33,640 nt of DNA from Acidimicrobiia bacterium (GTDB lineage: Bacteria > Actinomycetota > Acidimicrobiia > Spongiisociales > ZC4RG35): positions 1-33,640 of the forward strand of contig JALSJV010000017.1 of NCBI GenBank assembly GCA_026989215.1, read 5' to 3'. Below, one piece after another: positions 15,046-23,313 of this stretch. The stretch's first letter is position 1. Every line of letters begins with the position of its first letter. The notes under the pieces were generated by a model, which saw only the letters and a list, made by a program, of their open reading frames with translations, was not told the origin of the DNA and searched no databases. The translations under genes and the position numbers were made by a program.

Positions 15046-15291
15046 TCAGGCGCCGAGCTTCGAGCTCACCAGGTCGATGGCCTCTCCGACGGTGTGGATG
15101 TTCTCCGCTTCCTCGTCGGGGATCTTCACGCCGAACTCGTCCTCCAACGCCATCAGCAGCTCGACCACGCCCAGGGAGTCGACTTCGAGATCCTTCTCGA
15201 AGTCGGCGTCGGGGCTGATCTTGTCGGCGTCGAGGCCCAGTTCGTCCACCAGCACCTGGATGAGTCTGGTTTCGATCTCGGAACGATCCAT
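15046..15291 (-). CDS. acpP: Acyl carrier protein
   Basis: Acidic 81-residue carrier protein. The phosphopantetheine attachment site is S39 in the motif EVDSLGVVEL, and the four-helix ACP pattern is intact (FEKDLEVDSL, then a hydrophobic helix, then DEEAENIHTVGEAIDLV). It carries the growing acyl chain for FabD, FabH, FabG and FabF, whose genes surround it. The ATG at 15291 follows a purine-rich leader (GAGAAGAGGAGAGG). A likely promoter is embedded in the fabG stop, so acpP and fabF may be transcribed more than the upstream fab genes. Confidence 0.96.
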   Translation of the reverse strand: MDRSEIETRLIQVLVDELGLDADKISPDADFEKDLEVDSLGVVELLMALEDEFGVKIPDEEAENIHTVGEAIDLVSSKLGA

Positions 15292-15328
15292 CGTGTCCTC
15301 TCCTCTTCTCTCTCGTCGAGTCGGCCAA

Positions 15329-15334
15329 ACCCTA
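15329..15334 (-). promoter_or_regulatory. Possible acpP promoter -10 overlapping the fabG stop
   Basis: The fabG stop TAG (15334-15332) is the start of TAGGGT (15334-15329), a TANNNT -10 type. Transcription would begin near 15322, giving a leader of about 31 bases with a strong ribosome-binding site before the acpP ATG. An extra promoter before acpP would suit the high demand for ACP; this is inference. Confidence 0.4.
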
Positions 15335-16066
15335 GAGGGCCATGCCGCCGTCGACTCGGATCACCTGGCCGGTCACGTACGAGGCCTCCTCCGAACACAG
15401 GAAGCCGACCACCGCCGCGACCTCTTCCGGTGACCCGAACCTGCCCAGGGAGATCGCCCCGAGGGACGCCTCCCGCACCTTGTCGCCAAGCTCATCGGTG
15501 AGGTCGGTCGTGATGAACCCGGGCGCGACGACGTTGGCCGTGATCCCCCGGGAGCCGACCTCCTTCGCCACCGACTTGACGAGTCCGATCAGACCCGCCT
15601 TCGAGGCGGCGTAGTTGGCCTGGCCCGCATTCCCGCCGATCCCCGCCACCGATCCCACGCACACGATCCGCCCCCAACGGGCCCTGACCATGCGACGAAG
15701 CGCCACCTTGGTGCAGAGGAACGCCGACCGCAGGTTGACGGCGATCACCTCGTCGAACGCCTCGGGTGACATTCGCAGGATCAGATCGTCCCGGGTGATG
15801 CCGGCGTTGTTGACCAGCACCTCCACCGGACCCAGTTCTGCGACGACCGAATCGAACAGCCCGGCGACTGCGTCCCCGTCGGAGACGTCGGCTTCGACCG
15901 CGACGGCCCGTCCGCCCGCGCCGACGATCTCCTCGACGACCTCCGCCGCCGCCTCGGCGTTGCGGGCGTAGTTGACGGCCACCGCCATCCCCCGTCGTGA
16001 CAGCTCGACGGCCACGGCCCGGCCGATGCCACGCGACGCTCCGGTGACGAGGGCGACCCGGCTCAT
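15332..16066 (-). CDS. fabG: 3-oxoacyl-[ACP] reductase
   Basis: NADPH-dependent short-chain dehydrogenase that reduces 3-oxoacyl-ACP, 244 residues. The nucleotide-binding motif TGASRGIGRA is at residues 8-17, NNAG at 86-89, and the catalytic residues are S139, Y152 and K156 (YAASK). The C-terminal half has GFITTDLTDEL and the ending YVTGQVIRVDGGMAL typical of FabG. ATG 16066 overlaps the fabH stop (ATGA). Being in the fab cluster makes FabG far more likely than another short-chain dehydrogenase. Confidence 0.95.
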   Translation of the reverse strand: MSRVALVTGASRGIGRAVAVELSRRGMAVAVNYARNAEAAAEVVEEIVGAGGRAVAVEADVSDGDAVAGLFDSVVAELGPVEVLVNNAGITRDDLILRMSPEAFDEVIAVNLRSAFLCTKVALRRMVRARWGRIVCVGSVAGIGGNAGQANYAASKAGLIGLVKSVAKEVGSRGITANVVAPGFITTDLTDELGDKVREASLGAISLGRFGSPEEVAAVVGFLCSEEASYVTGQVIRVDGGMAL

Positions 16067-17148
16067 TCCGCCTTCTCCGGACGCCCGTAGAACTCGAGGT
16101 TGGGGGCGAGCACGTCCCACACCGAGAGGTCCGTCTCCGGGACCTGCGCGTCGGAGGTGGCGACGGGCGTCACCCGGTCCCCCCAGGTCAACGCCGCCGC
16201 CGCCCAGGTCAGTCCACCGCCGAAGGCGGCGAACACGAGCTTGGCGTGGGGTCGCACCCGTCCCTGCTCGAGCGCCTCGGTGAGGGCGACCGGGATCGTC
16301 GCCGCCGACGTGTTCCCGTAGGCGTGGATGTTGACGAAGACCCGCGACGGGTCGAGTTTCAGGCGACGAGCGGTGGCGTCGATGATGCGCTGGTTCGCCT
16401 GGTGCGGGATGAGAAGATCGACGTCTTCGGGAGCCCAGCCTGCCTGCTCGATGACGTGGAGGGAGGCCTCCCCCATCTTGGTGACGGCCCGTCGGAAGAC
16501 CTCGGGTCCCTCCATCCTGATCCCGGCCCTCCGGGGATCCCGGATCCCCGGACTCCCCACCGTCCCGAACTCGGGGACGCAGAGGATGTCCGCGACCGTT
16601 CCGTCCACCCCGAGCTCGGACGCGGCGAGCCCCACCGGCTCGTCGGTCGGTTCCAGCACCACCGCACCGGCCCCGTCCCCGAACAGCACACAGGTGCTCC
16701 GGTCGGAGAGGTCCATGACGTAGCTCAGCTTCTCCACACCGACGATCAGGATCCGATCCGCCACCCCCGCCGACACCATCGCCGATCCGGTGACGAGGGC
16801 GTAGATGAAGCCCGAGCAGTTGGCGTTCAGGTCCATCGCCCCGGCGTTCACCGCACCCAGCTTCGCCTGCACGTACGACGCCGACGCGGGGATGAGGGAT
16901 TCGGGGGTGCAGGTGGCGTCGATGATGAGGTCGAGGGCCTCGGGCTCCAACCCGGCGGCCGCCAGCGCGTGACGACCTGCCACCGTGGCGAGATCGGTCG
17001 CCTCGACGTGGGAGATCCGACGCTCCTTGATCCCCGTGCGGGTGGTGATCCACTCGTCGCTGGTGTCGACGATCCGCTCGAGGTCGGCGTTGGTGAGCAC
17101 CAGGGGCGGGAGCGCCTTTCCCCAACCGGTGATCGTGGCGTTTCGCAT
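16063..17148 (-). CDS. fabH: 3-oxoacyl-[ACP] synthase III
   Basis: Initiating condensing enzyme of fatty acid synthesis, joining an acyl-CoA primer to malonyl-ACP. The 361-residue thiolase-fold protein has C111 in NANCSGFIYAL, H249 in IPHQANQRI and N279 in HAYGNTSAATIPVAL, the Cys-His-Asn set of KAS III. At 361 residues it is somewhat longer than the 310-330 of many FabH, mainly through a C-terminal tail of about 30 residues after the GGG loop. Whether it prefers acetyl-CoA or branched primers cannot be read here; branched-chain keto acid supply nearby (ilv genes) is only suggestive. ATG 17148 lies one base after the fabD stop. Confidence 0.95.
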   Translation of the reverse strand: MRNATITGWGKALPPLVLTNADLERIVDTSDEWITTRTGIKERRISHVEATDLATVAGRHALAAAGLEPEALDLIIDATCTPESLIPASASYVQAKLGAVNAGAMDLNANCSGFIYALVTGSAMVSAGVADRILIVGVEKLSYVMDLSDRSTCVLFGDGAGAVVLEPTDEPVGLAASELGVDGTVADILCVPEFGTVGSPGIRDPRRAGIRMEGPEVFRRAVTKMGEASLHVIEQAGWAPEDVDLLIPHQANQRIIDATARRLKLDPSRVFVNIHAYGNTSAATIPVALTEALEQGRVRPHAKLVFAAFGGGLTWAAAALTWGDRVTPVATSDAQVPETDLSVWDVLAPNLEFYGRPEKAE

Positions 17149-17149
17149 C

Positions 17150-18103
17150 TCAGTCGTCTCCTCCGGGCGCGGCCATCGTAGAGAGCGCCTCCACCGCCGG
17201 CTGGATTCCCGACATCTCCGAGACCGTGACCACCCGGGCACCGGGGACGGTTCGTTTCGCCAGTCCGGCGGTGACGTCACCCGGACCCACGTGGACGAAG
17301 GTGTCGATCCCCCGACCGGCCATCTCCGCCAGGGTGTCGGCGAAGAGCACCGGAGACACGACCTGGGCGACCAGGAGCTCACGAATCCGATCGGGATCGT
17401 GGGGCCGGGCGGTGACATTGGAGTACACGGGGAACCGGGGCTCGTGGATCTCCACCCCTTCCAACGCGGCGGCGACGCGCGCGGCCGCCGGCGCCATGAA
17501 CTCGGAGTGGAAGGCTCCCGCCACCTTGAGGGGGATGACGCGACGCAGACCGAGATCCCGGGCGTGGTCACCGAGCCAACGGAGATCCTCCTCGCCCCCG
17601 GCCATGACGATCTGTCCGGGAGCGTTCACGTTGGCGACCCACAGCAGGCCGCCGTCCCCCCGCCGCCGGGCGGCGACCTCGTCGGCCAGCGCCCGGTCGG
17701 CGCCGATCACCGCCGCCATCCCCGACGGGGCGGCGGCGGCCGCCTCGGCCATCGCCCGTCCCCGCTCGGCGACGACCGCCAGAGCGTCGGTGTAGGAGAA
17801 GACGCCGGCGGCGGTGAGGGCCGTGTACTCCCCGAGGGAGTGGCCCGCCGCCGCGGAGGGGGCCAGCGGGAGGCGGGCCCGCAGCTCGGTCCACAGCGCG
17901 TAACCGAGGGCGAACAGGGCCGGTTGCGCACGGTCGGTCGCCGTGAGGGCCTCTTCGGGTCCCTTCAGACAGACATCTCGGAGCGACCAGCCGAGGATCT
18001 CGTCGGCGACGTCCCCCAGCAGATCCGGGCGTCGCTCGAACAGGTCGGCACCCATGCCGACGAACTGGCTTCCCTGCCCGGGGAACATCACCGCGATACC
18101 CAT
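17150..18103 (-). CDS. fabD: Malonyl-CoA:ACP transacylase
   Basis: Transfers malonyl from CoA to ACP. The 317-residue protein has the N-terminal FPGQGSQ motif, the nucleophile S89 in GHSLGEYTAL, the conserved arginine in ERGRAM and the histidine H199 in AGAFHSEFM. It heads the tightly packed fabD-fabH-fabG series, with one-base spacing to fabH. The ATG at 18103 is preceded by GGAGAGG five bases upstream. A TAACCT -10 box overlapping the stop of the preceding aldolase gene is the likely promoter. Confidence 0.96.
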   Translation of the reverse strand: MGIAVMFPGQGSQFVGMGADLFERRPDLLGDVADEILGWSLRDVCLKGPEEALTATDRAQPALFALGYALWTELRARLPLAPSAAAGHSLGEYTALTAAGVFSYTDALAVVAERGRAMAEAAAAAPSGMAAVIGADRALADEVAARRRGDGGLLWVANVNAPGQIVMAGGEEDLRWLGDHARDLGLRRVIPLKVAGAFHSEFMAPAAARVAAALEGVEIHEPRFPVYSNVTARPHDPDRIRELLVAQVVSPVLFADTLAEMAGRGIDTFVHVGPGDVTAGLAKRTVPGARVVTVSEMSGIQPAVEALSTMAAPGGDD

Positions 18104-18133
18104 TCGGCCTCTCCGACTCGCGTCGCGACCCCG

Positions 18134-18139
18134 AGGTTA
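18134..18139 (-). promoter_or_regulatory. Likely fab operon -10 box overlapping the aldolase stop
   Basis: TAACCT at 18139-18134 begins with the TAA stop codon of the threonine aldolase gene (18139-18137). Transcription would begin near 18127, leaving about 24 bases with the GGAGAGG ribosome-binding site before fabD. No strong -35 is seen at the expected distance. Confidence 0.5.
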
Positions 18140-19165
18140 CGGCAATGCGGCGAGGAGCCGGTCGACGTCGGCCTGATCGACGTCCCGATGGGTGACGAGG
18201 CGCCAGATACCCCCGAAGGGGGCGTTGACGAGGACGCCGGCGGCCGCGAGGCGGTCGGCGATCTCCGGGTAGGGGACGCCGAGCTTCGCCACGTCGACGT
18301 TGACGATGTTCGTCTCCACCGTGTCGAGGTCGACCGAGCCCGGGTACCGCGCGGCGAAGGCTTCGGCGAGGGACCGGGCCAGGGCGTGGTCTTCGACCAG
18401 TCGGGCTCGTTCGGCGAGGGCGATCCGAGCGGGAGCGGCGATCACCCCCACCTGCCGCATCCCACCTCCCAGCCGTTTCCGCAGATGACGAGCCTCGGCG
18501 ATCAGGTCGGCCGGGCCGCAGAGGACCGACCCGATCGGAGCACCCAGACCCTTCGAGAAGCAGAACTGGACCGTGTCCGCGCCGGCGGCGAGCTCCGTGG
18601 CGGGGACACCGAGCGCCAACGCCGCGTTGAAGATCCGGGCGCCGTCGAGATGGATCGACAACCCGTGCCTCCGCGCCGCCTCGTTCGTGGCCTCCATCAG
18701 CTCTTTCGGCACGACCCGACCACCGCTCAGGTTGTGGCTGTTCTCCCAGACCATGAGTCGGATCGCCGGGAAGAAACGCCCGGCGAGGGCCATCGCCGCC
18801 TCCACGTCCCCCGGCGTGATCCGTCCCCCTTCGGCGGGAACCGTCCGGAACGCCACTCCCGACAGGGCCGAGGCGGCTCCTCGCTCCACGTTGCGGACGT
18901 GGGCTCCTTCGTCGCACAGCACCTCATCCCCGGGGCGGGTCTGGGTCATCACCGCCAGTTGGTTGCCCATCGTCCCCGACGGCACGAACACGGCCGCCTC
19001 CTTGCCGACCGCCTCGGCCGATTCCTCTTCCAGGAGGTTGACCGTCGGATCGTCCGAATAGACGTCGTCGCCCACCTCGGCTTCGGCCATCGCCTTCCTC
19101 ATCGCGGCGGTGGGACGGGTGACGGTGTCGGAACGGAAATCGGCGATGCCGTCGGAGAAGGCCAT
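18137..19165 (-). CDS. ltaE: Low-specificity threonine aldolase
   Basis: Pyridoxal-phosphate enzyme splitting threonine or allo-threonine into glycine and acetaldehyde, 342 residues. It shows the family start DFRSDTVTRPTAAMRKAM, the VGDDVY motif, D174 in IHLDGARIFN and the cofactor lysine K205 in CFSKGLGAPIGS. Length matches LtaE. The ATG at 19165 sits six bases after a TATTCT box, so the mRNA is probably leaderless. The stop is TAA, rare here, and is part of the next promoter. Stereospecificity cannot be told from sequence. Confidence 0.93.
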   Translation of the reverse strand: MAFSDGIADFRSDTVTRPTAAMRKAMAEAEVGDDVYSDDPTVNLLEEESAEAVGKEAAVFVPSGTMGNQLAVMTQTRPGDEVLCDEGAHVRNVERGAASALSGVAFRTVPAEGGRITPGDVEAAMALAGRFFPAIRLMVWENSHNLSGGRVVPKELMEATNEAARRHGLSIHLDGARIFNAALALGVPATELAAGADTVQFCFSKGLGAPIGSVLCGPADLIAEARHLRKRLGGGMRQVGVIAAPARIALAERARLVEDHALARSLAEAFAARYPGSVDLDTVETNIVNVDVAKLGVPYPEIADRLAAAGVLVNAPFGGIWRLVTHRDVDQADVDRLLAALP

Positions 19166-19171
19166 GCTCCG

Positions 19172-19177
19172 AGAATA
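19172..19177 (-). promoter_or_regulatory. -10 box of a probably leaderless aldolase mRNA
   Basis: TATTCT at 19177-19172 is followed after six bases (CGGAGC) by the aldolase ATG at 19165, so transcription should start at or within a base or two of the ATG. The -35 is weak. Confidence 0.5.
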
Positions 19178-19195
19178 GGTGGAATCGACCGAAGC

Positions 19196-20368
19196 TCAGA
19201 GCCGGTCGAGCGCCTTGCGGATCCCCCGCACCGCCTGACCGATCCGATGCTCGTTCTCCACCAGGGCGAACCTGACGAACCCCTCCCCCGAGGGTCCGAA
19301 CCCGACGCCGGGACTCACCGCCACCTTCGCCCGATCCAGCAGGTCGAGGGCGAAGGGGAGCGATCCCATCTCCCGATACGGATCGGGGATCGCGGCCCAG
19401 ACGAACATCGTGCCCCGGGGACGGTCCACCTTCCAGCCGGTGCGTTCCAGCCCGTCGACGAGGGCGTCCCGACGCCTCCGGTAGATGGCGTTGACCTGCT
19501 CCACGTACTCGTCCCCTTCGTTGAGGGCGACGATCGCCGCGATCTGGATCGGCTGGAAGGTGCCGTAGTCGAGGTACGACTTGAGCTTGCCCAGGGCCTG
19601 CACCATCTCGGTGTTCCCCACCACGAACCCGACCCGCCACCCGGGCATCGAATGCCCCTTGGTGAGGGTGTACAGCTCGACACCCACCTCGGCCGCCCCC
19701 GGGACCTGCATCATCGACGGCGGCTCATAGCCGTCGAAGGCGATGTCGGCGTAGGCGAAGTCGTGGATCACCGCCACCTCGTGTTCCCGGGCGAAGGCGA
19801 CGAGCCGCTCGAAGAAGCGGAGGTCGACACAGCGGGTGGTGGGATTGTGGGGGAAGGAGACGATGATGACCCGGGGCCGCGGCCAGGAATCGCGGAACAT
19901 CCGTTCCAGCACCTCGAAGTAGTCCGACTCCTGGCCGATGGGGGCCTGGCGGACCTCGGCACCGGCGATGATCGGCGCGTAGATGTGGATCGGATAGGAC
20001 GGTTCCGGCACGATCGCCACGTCTCCGGGCTGCAGCAGGGTCCACAGCAGGTGGGCGAGCCCCTCCTTGGCGCCGATCGTCGAGATGACCTGGGTCTCGG
20101 GGTCGAGCTCCACCCCGAACCGGCGTCGATAGCGCTCGGCCACCGCCCGCCGCAGGTTGGGGAGGCCCCTCGAGACCGAGTACCGGTGGTTGCGCGGATT
20201 CCGGGCGGCCTCGACGAGCTTCTCCACCACGAAGGGAGCAGACGGGATGTCCGGGTTCCCGAACCCGAGATCGACGATGTCCTCCCCGGCCCGCCGGGCG
20301 GCCAGCTTGCGGCGATCCACCTCGGCGAAGACGTACGGCGGGAGACGATCGATCCGGCGGAACTCCAT
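19196..20368 (-). CDS. alaC: AlaC-like alanine aminotransferase
   Basis: Class I/II pyridoxal-phosphate aminotransferase of 390 residues. The N-terminus [15 protein letters not shown], the segment [38 protein letters not shown], and [21 protein letters not shown] match E. coli AlaC (YfdZ) closely from memory along the whole length. The cofactor lysine is K237 ([15 protein letters not shown]), with N175, D203 and R245 in expected places. It would make alanine from pyruvate and glutamate; LL-diaminopimelate aminotransferase and methionine-pathway relatives are alternatives. The ATG at 20368 lies seven bases after TAATCT, so the mRNA is likely leaderless. Confidence 0.85.
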   Translation of the reverse strand: MEFRRIDRLPPYVFAEVDRRKLAARRAGEDIVDLGFGNPDIPSAPFVVEKLVEAARNPRNHRYSVSRGLPNLRRAVAERYRRRFGVELDPETQVISTIGAKEGLAHLLWTLLQPGDVAIVPEPSYPIHIYAPIIAGAEVRQAPIGQESDYFEVLERMFRDSWPRPRVIIVSFPHNPTTRCVDLRFFERLVAFAREHEVAVIHDFAYADIAFDGYEPPSMMQVPGAAEVGVELYTLTKGHSMPGWRVGFVVGNTEMVQALGKLKSYLDYGTFQPIQIAAIVALNEGDEYVEQVNAIYRRRRDALVDGLERTGWKVDRPRGTMFVWAAIPDPYREMGSLPFALDLLDRAKVAVSPGVGFGPSGEGFVRFALVENEHRIGQAVRGIRKALDRL

Positions 20369-20375
20369 CCTTCGC

Positions 20376-20381
20376 AGATTA
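20376..20381 (-). promoter_or_regulatory. -10 box of a probably leaderless alaC mRNA
   Basis: TAATCT at 20381-20376 is followed after seven bases (GCGAAGG) by the alaC ATG at 20368. The intervening AAGG could act as a weak ribosome-binding site only if transcription began upstream of it. The -35 is not recognisable. Confidence 0.5.
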
Positions 20382-20392
20382 CCGGCGGCCGG

Positions 20393-20818
20393 TCAATCCC
20401 CGGCCAGCCTGGAGACGATTCGCCGCACCCGGCTCGGCACCAGCTCGGTGGCGGTCTCCAAGATGGCCTCCACCATCTCCAGCAGGTCGCGGGGCCCGTC
20501 CCAATGCTCGAGGACGACCTCGGAGCCGGCCACCTTGATGAGATGGTTCACCGACGCCGCCACCAGCAGCAGGTCGTCGGCGAACCCGACCACGGGGACG
20601 AACTCGGGCAGCACGTCGAAGGGGGAGACCACGTAGGCGAGGGCGAGCCCGACCGCCAGCTTCGACCGTCTCGGAACCCGGGGATCCCGCAGCAGCCGCG
20701 CCAGCAGTTTCAGGAGGTTGGGCAGCATGCCCACCGTGTCCCGGAGCAGCCGGAACGCCTGCGTGGCGGCCGGGATCGCCGGGTCGATGATCTCGTCGGG
20801 CCGGAGTGGATCGCTCAT
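20393..20818 (-). CDS. DUF1232 (YkvA-like) membrane-associated protein
   Basis: Protein of 141 residues with a DUF1232 segment at about 50-95: RRSKLAVGLALAYVVSPFDVLPEFVPVVGFADDL, whose SP(F/I)D(V/L)(L/I)P core is diagnostic. The hydrophobic stretch suggests a membrane-embedded hairpin. Amphipathic helices flank it on both sides. It begins one base after the ROK kinase stop, so it is cotranscribed with that gene. The function of the family is unknown. Confidence 0.85.
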   Translation of the reverse strand: MSDPLRPDEIIDPAIPAATQAFRLLRDTVGMLPNLLKLLARLLRDPRVPRRSKLAVGLALAYVVSPFDVLPEFVPVVGFADDLLLVAASVNHLIKVAGSEVVLEHWDGPRDLLEMVEAILETATELVPSRVRRIVSRLAGD

Positions 20819-20819
20819 G

Positions 20820-21749
20820 TCACAGGAGGGTCTCGGTGGCGAGGATGGCGGCTCCCACCGCTCCGGCCAACGGACCGAAGGCGGCCGGGATCAGCGGCAG
20901 GGTCGGACGGTACTCGGCTCCCTGGAGTACCTGGGCGATGGCCCGTCGGGCCGGGTCGAGGAGATGGTCCCCGGCCTGGGCGGCGGCGCCTCCGACCACC
21001 ACCACCTCCGGGTCGAAGATCGTGACCAGGTTGGCGACCCCCCTTCCCAACCATCCGCCGACCTCTGCCAGTGCCGCTCTCGCCGCCGGATCCCCGGCGG
21101 CAGCCGCCTCGGTGAGATGCCGCCCGCCGGGCCGCTCCTCGGCGACGAGTCGGGCGAGGGCGCCGTCGGGCGCTCGGTCGGCCAGCTCGGCAGCGAGCTG
21201 GTCGAGTCGCGACCCGGACACGAACGTCTCCCAACATCCCCTGCGTCCACAGGCACAGAGCGGGCCGTCGGGATCGAGCACCATGTGGCCCACCTCCCCG
21301 GCGAAGTTCCGCCCCCGGAAGATGCGCCGGTCCACGATGAGTCCGGCGCCGATCCCGGTGCCGAAGGTGAGCATCAGGGCGTGACGGTGCCCACGGGCCG
21401 CCCCGAGGCGGAGCTCGGCCAAGGCGGCCAGGTTGGCGTCGTTGTCGACCACGGTCGGCACCCCGAGCGTCGAGGCGAGGCGTCGTCGATACGGGACGGA
21501 GCGGCCGGGAACGTGCGGACCCCAGACGAAATCCCCCTCCGGCCATGCGACGAGGCCTGCGACTCCCACCCCGACCGCCTCCGCTCCCCGGTCCACCAGC
21601 TCTCGACCCAGGTCGGCCACCGCCTCGAAGACGCCGTCGTCGGGGAGCCGCCGCATCCCGTCGTCGAGGCGCTCCGCCCCGTCCCCGAGCAGCACCCACT
21701 TGACGAAGGTCCCCCCGACGTCGATGCCGGCCACCCGCAGCCCGATCAT
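20820..21749 (-). CDS. ROK-family sugar kinase (glucokinase-like)
   Basis: Protein of 309 residues with the ASKHA fold. The phosphate-binding start GIDVGGTFVKW is at about residues 8-18, the catalytic base D104 lies in VVDNDAN, EVGH gives H155, and the ROK zinc motif CACGRRGCWE supplies C165, C167 and C172. Sugar-contact motifs suit glucose or a related hexose, but allose, mannose or N-acetyl sugars cannot be excluded. Whether ATP or polyphosphate is the donor is not visible. ATG 21749 follows an in-frame TGA of the upstream SRPBCC gene by six codons. It forms a short operon with SRPBCC and DUF1232 genes. Confidence 0.88.
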   Translation of the reverse strand: MIGLRVAGIDVGGTFVKWVLLGDGAERLDDGMRRLPDDGVFEAVADLGRELVDRGAEAVGVGVAGLVAWPEGDFVWGPHVPGRSVPYRRRLASTLGVPTVVDNDANLAALAELRLGAARGHRHALMLTFGTGIGAGLIVDRRIFRGRNFAGEVGHMVLDPDGPLCACGRRGCWETFVSGSRLDQLAAELADRAPDGALARLVAEERPGGRHLTEAAAAGDPAARAALAEVGGWLGRGVANLVTIFDPEVVVVGGAAAQAGDHLLDPARRAIAQVLQGAEYRPTLPLIPAAFGPLAGAVGAAILATETLL

Positions 21750-21767
21750 CCGAGCACGATGCGCACG

Positions 21768-22214
21768 TCAGGCGTCCCCGATCTCCTCCACCCTCCGACG
21801 CAGTCCCCGCAATGCCGTCCCGACGATCTGTTTCTCCACCTGGCGACGGAGGAACCCGGGGATGGTGAAGGCGGGCACCGCCCGGAGCGCGTAGACCACC
21901 TCGGTTCGGCCGGGCTCGATCTCGGTGAAGGTGTACGACCCCTCCATCTCCTCGATGTCGGGGCCAGGCTCGGCCTCCCAAGAGATCGACCGGGGCTCGT
22001 CGTAGGTGTAGCGGAGGACGTAGGTGATCTCCTTCACCATGCCGTCGACGACGAAACGGGCCCGGAGGGGACGGCCCCGTTCGTCGGTCTCGAGGACCTC
22101 GGTCGAGCGAATCCCGGTCGCCCACTCCGGATAGGCGGCCACGTCGGCGGCGACGGCGAAGATCGCCTCCGGCGGCGAGTCGATCTCGATGGTCTGGACG
22201 GTGTTGTCGGCCAC
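21768..22214 (-). CDS. SRPBCC (START-like) domain protein
   Basis: Protein of 148 residues with a polyketide cyclase/dehydrase-like helix-grip fold. The start VQTIEIDSPPEAIFAVAADVAAYPEWATGI is typical, followed by alternating beta strands and a long C-terminal helix (RRQVEKQIVGTALRGLRRRVEEI). Such proteins bind small hydrophobic ligands; no catalytic residues can be named. The start is GTG 22214 with GGGAG two bases upstream, and the promoter is probably TAACCT at 22244-22239. Ligand and role are unknown. Confidence 0.85.
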   Translation of the reverse strand: MADNTVQTIEIDSPPEAIFAVAADVAAYPEWATGIRSTEVLETDERGRPLRARFVVDGMVKEITYVLRYTYDEPRSISWEAEPGPDIEEMEGSYTFTEIEPGRTEVVYALRAVPAFTIPGFLRRQVEKQIVGTALRGLRRRVEEIGDA

Positions 22215-22238
22215 GGCTCCCGAATCCTCCGGGGGTCG

Positions 22239-22244
22239 AGGTTA
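22239..22244 (-). promoter_or_regulatory. -10 box overlapping the metallophosphoesterase stop
   Basis: TAACCT at 22244-22239 begins with the TAA stop of the metallophosphoesterase gene (22244-22242) and would start transcription near 22232, leaving a short leader with GGAGG and GGGAG before the SRPBCC GTG. It is the same arrangement and hexamer as at 18139-18134. Confidence 0.5.
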
Positions 22245-23039
22245 GCGGCCCACCACCCTCGTCGAGGCGGGTCCGTCCACCGGGTCGAAGCGGATCGCCC
22301 GCCGCGTCGCCCGGAAATAGCCGACGTTGACGCAGAGCGTCGACCCGACGCGCCAGCGGTGCGCCTGGGGCTGGTGGACGTCGCCGAAGAAGTGGTACCG
22401 GGGTCGCACGGAGCGAAGGTATTCGAGGATGGGCCGTGACGCCCGCTCCCGACGTCCGGTCACCACGTCGGTGTGGAGCGCCGGGACGGCGGGAGGGAGG
22501 TGGGAGCAGAGGACGTCGACGGCTCCGAGCCCGGAGAGCTTCTCCGCCATCTCCTCGTCGGTCACCTCTCCGGCGGCCCGCAGCGGCGTCTCCACCCCGC
22601 CCCCGACGAACCCGAACCGCAGCCCGTCGATCTCCACGACGTCCCCGTCGACGAAGGTCATCCCCGAGGGCAGGGCGGCGGCGAGCTGGTCGGGGCGGTC
22701 CACGTTCCCGAAGGTCACGTATCCGGTGGCTCCGTCCAGGGCGTCGGCCATCTCCTGGTACTGCCGCCGCACCGCCTCGTCGATGGCGGCTCGCACCTCC
22801 TCCCAGCGCCCGCCGATGGTCTCCACCCAGAGCGCCCGCATCCCCGCGTAGTCCCCGGCCCCCCGAAGCGCAGCCGAGCGACGCCCGAACTCGGGCCCCA
22901 GCACCTCGGCCACCGCCCCCTCTCCCGTCCGGTAGTCGACGAGGTTGATGAGGTCCCCGAGGATCAGCAGGGTCTCCCCGGCCCCGGCCACTCCGGCCAA
23001 CGCCTCGAAGGCGGCATGGACATCCGAGACGATCAGCAT
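22242..23039 (-). CDS. Calcineurin-like metallophosphoesterase
   Basis: Protein of 265 residues with the metal-ligand series D6-V-H8 (SDVH), G28-D29, G111-N112-V-D114, H180 (CSHLPP) and G219-D220-V-H222. The last motif is GDVH where most family members have GHxH, so one histidine is replaced by Asp. The N-terminus has no signal peptide, so it is cytoplasmic. Substrate is unknown; nucleotide phosphodiesters or phosphoesters are usual. ATG 23039 follows the TGA of the preceding gene by one base, which indicates coupling. Confidence 0.85.
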   Translation of the reverse strand: MLIVSDVHAAFEALAGVAGAGETLLILGDLINLVDYRTGEGAVAEVLGPEFGRRSAALRGAGDYAGMRALWVETIGGRWEEVRAAIDEAVRRQYQEMADALDGATGYVTFGNVDRPDQLAAALPSGMTFVDGDVVEIDGLRFGFVGGGVETPLRAAGEVTDEEMAEKLSGLGAVDVLCSHLPPAVPALHTDVVTGRRERASRPILEYLRSVRPRYHFFGDVHQPQAHRWRVGSTLCVNVGYFRATRRAIRFDPVDGPASTRVVGR

Positions 23040-23040
23040 C

Positions 23041-23313
23041 TCATCCACCCGGCGCCGACCATCCCGCATACCAGACGGCGACGGCGGCACCACCCGCGGC
23101 GACGACGACCTCGACCAGCACGGGCGGATCCAGCGGCGAGTACGCCGCAGCCATCCCCGCCAGTCCGAACCCGGCCACCCCCGCCACGACGCGCCGACCC
23201 CCGGTCCCGAACCGCGTCTCGGGGTCGAGACGCCCCCCGAGGGATGCCGTCAGGATCCAGGCCACGAGCGCGACCAGACCGAGAAGGGTGGCGATGGCGT
23301 AGACGGCGATCAC
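23041..23313 (-). CDS. Small three-helix membrane protein
   Basis: Protein of 90 residues with three hydrophobic segments at about 2-24, 41-58 and 65-83; the short first loop carries [19 protein letters not shown] 23313 overlaps the ilvD stop (GTGA), and the next gene starts one base after its stop, so ilvD, this gene and the phosphoesterase are probably translated from one mRNA. I do not recognise the family. Length, topology and tight packing support a real gene. Confidence 0.65.
   Translation of the reverse strand: MIAVYAIATLLGLVALVAWILTASLGGRLDPETRFGTGGRRVVAGVAGFGLAGMAAAYSPLDPPVLVEVVVAAGGAAVAVWYAGWSAPGG

Noticed and set aside
16985-21025. Plus-strand open frame of over 1,300 codons across fabH, fabD, ltaE, alaC and DUF1232
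   Set aside because: It is low-complexity (rich in Gly, Asp, Arg, His) and antisense to five well-identified genes; long antisense frames are expected at this G+C content.
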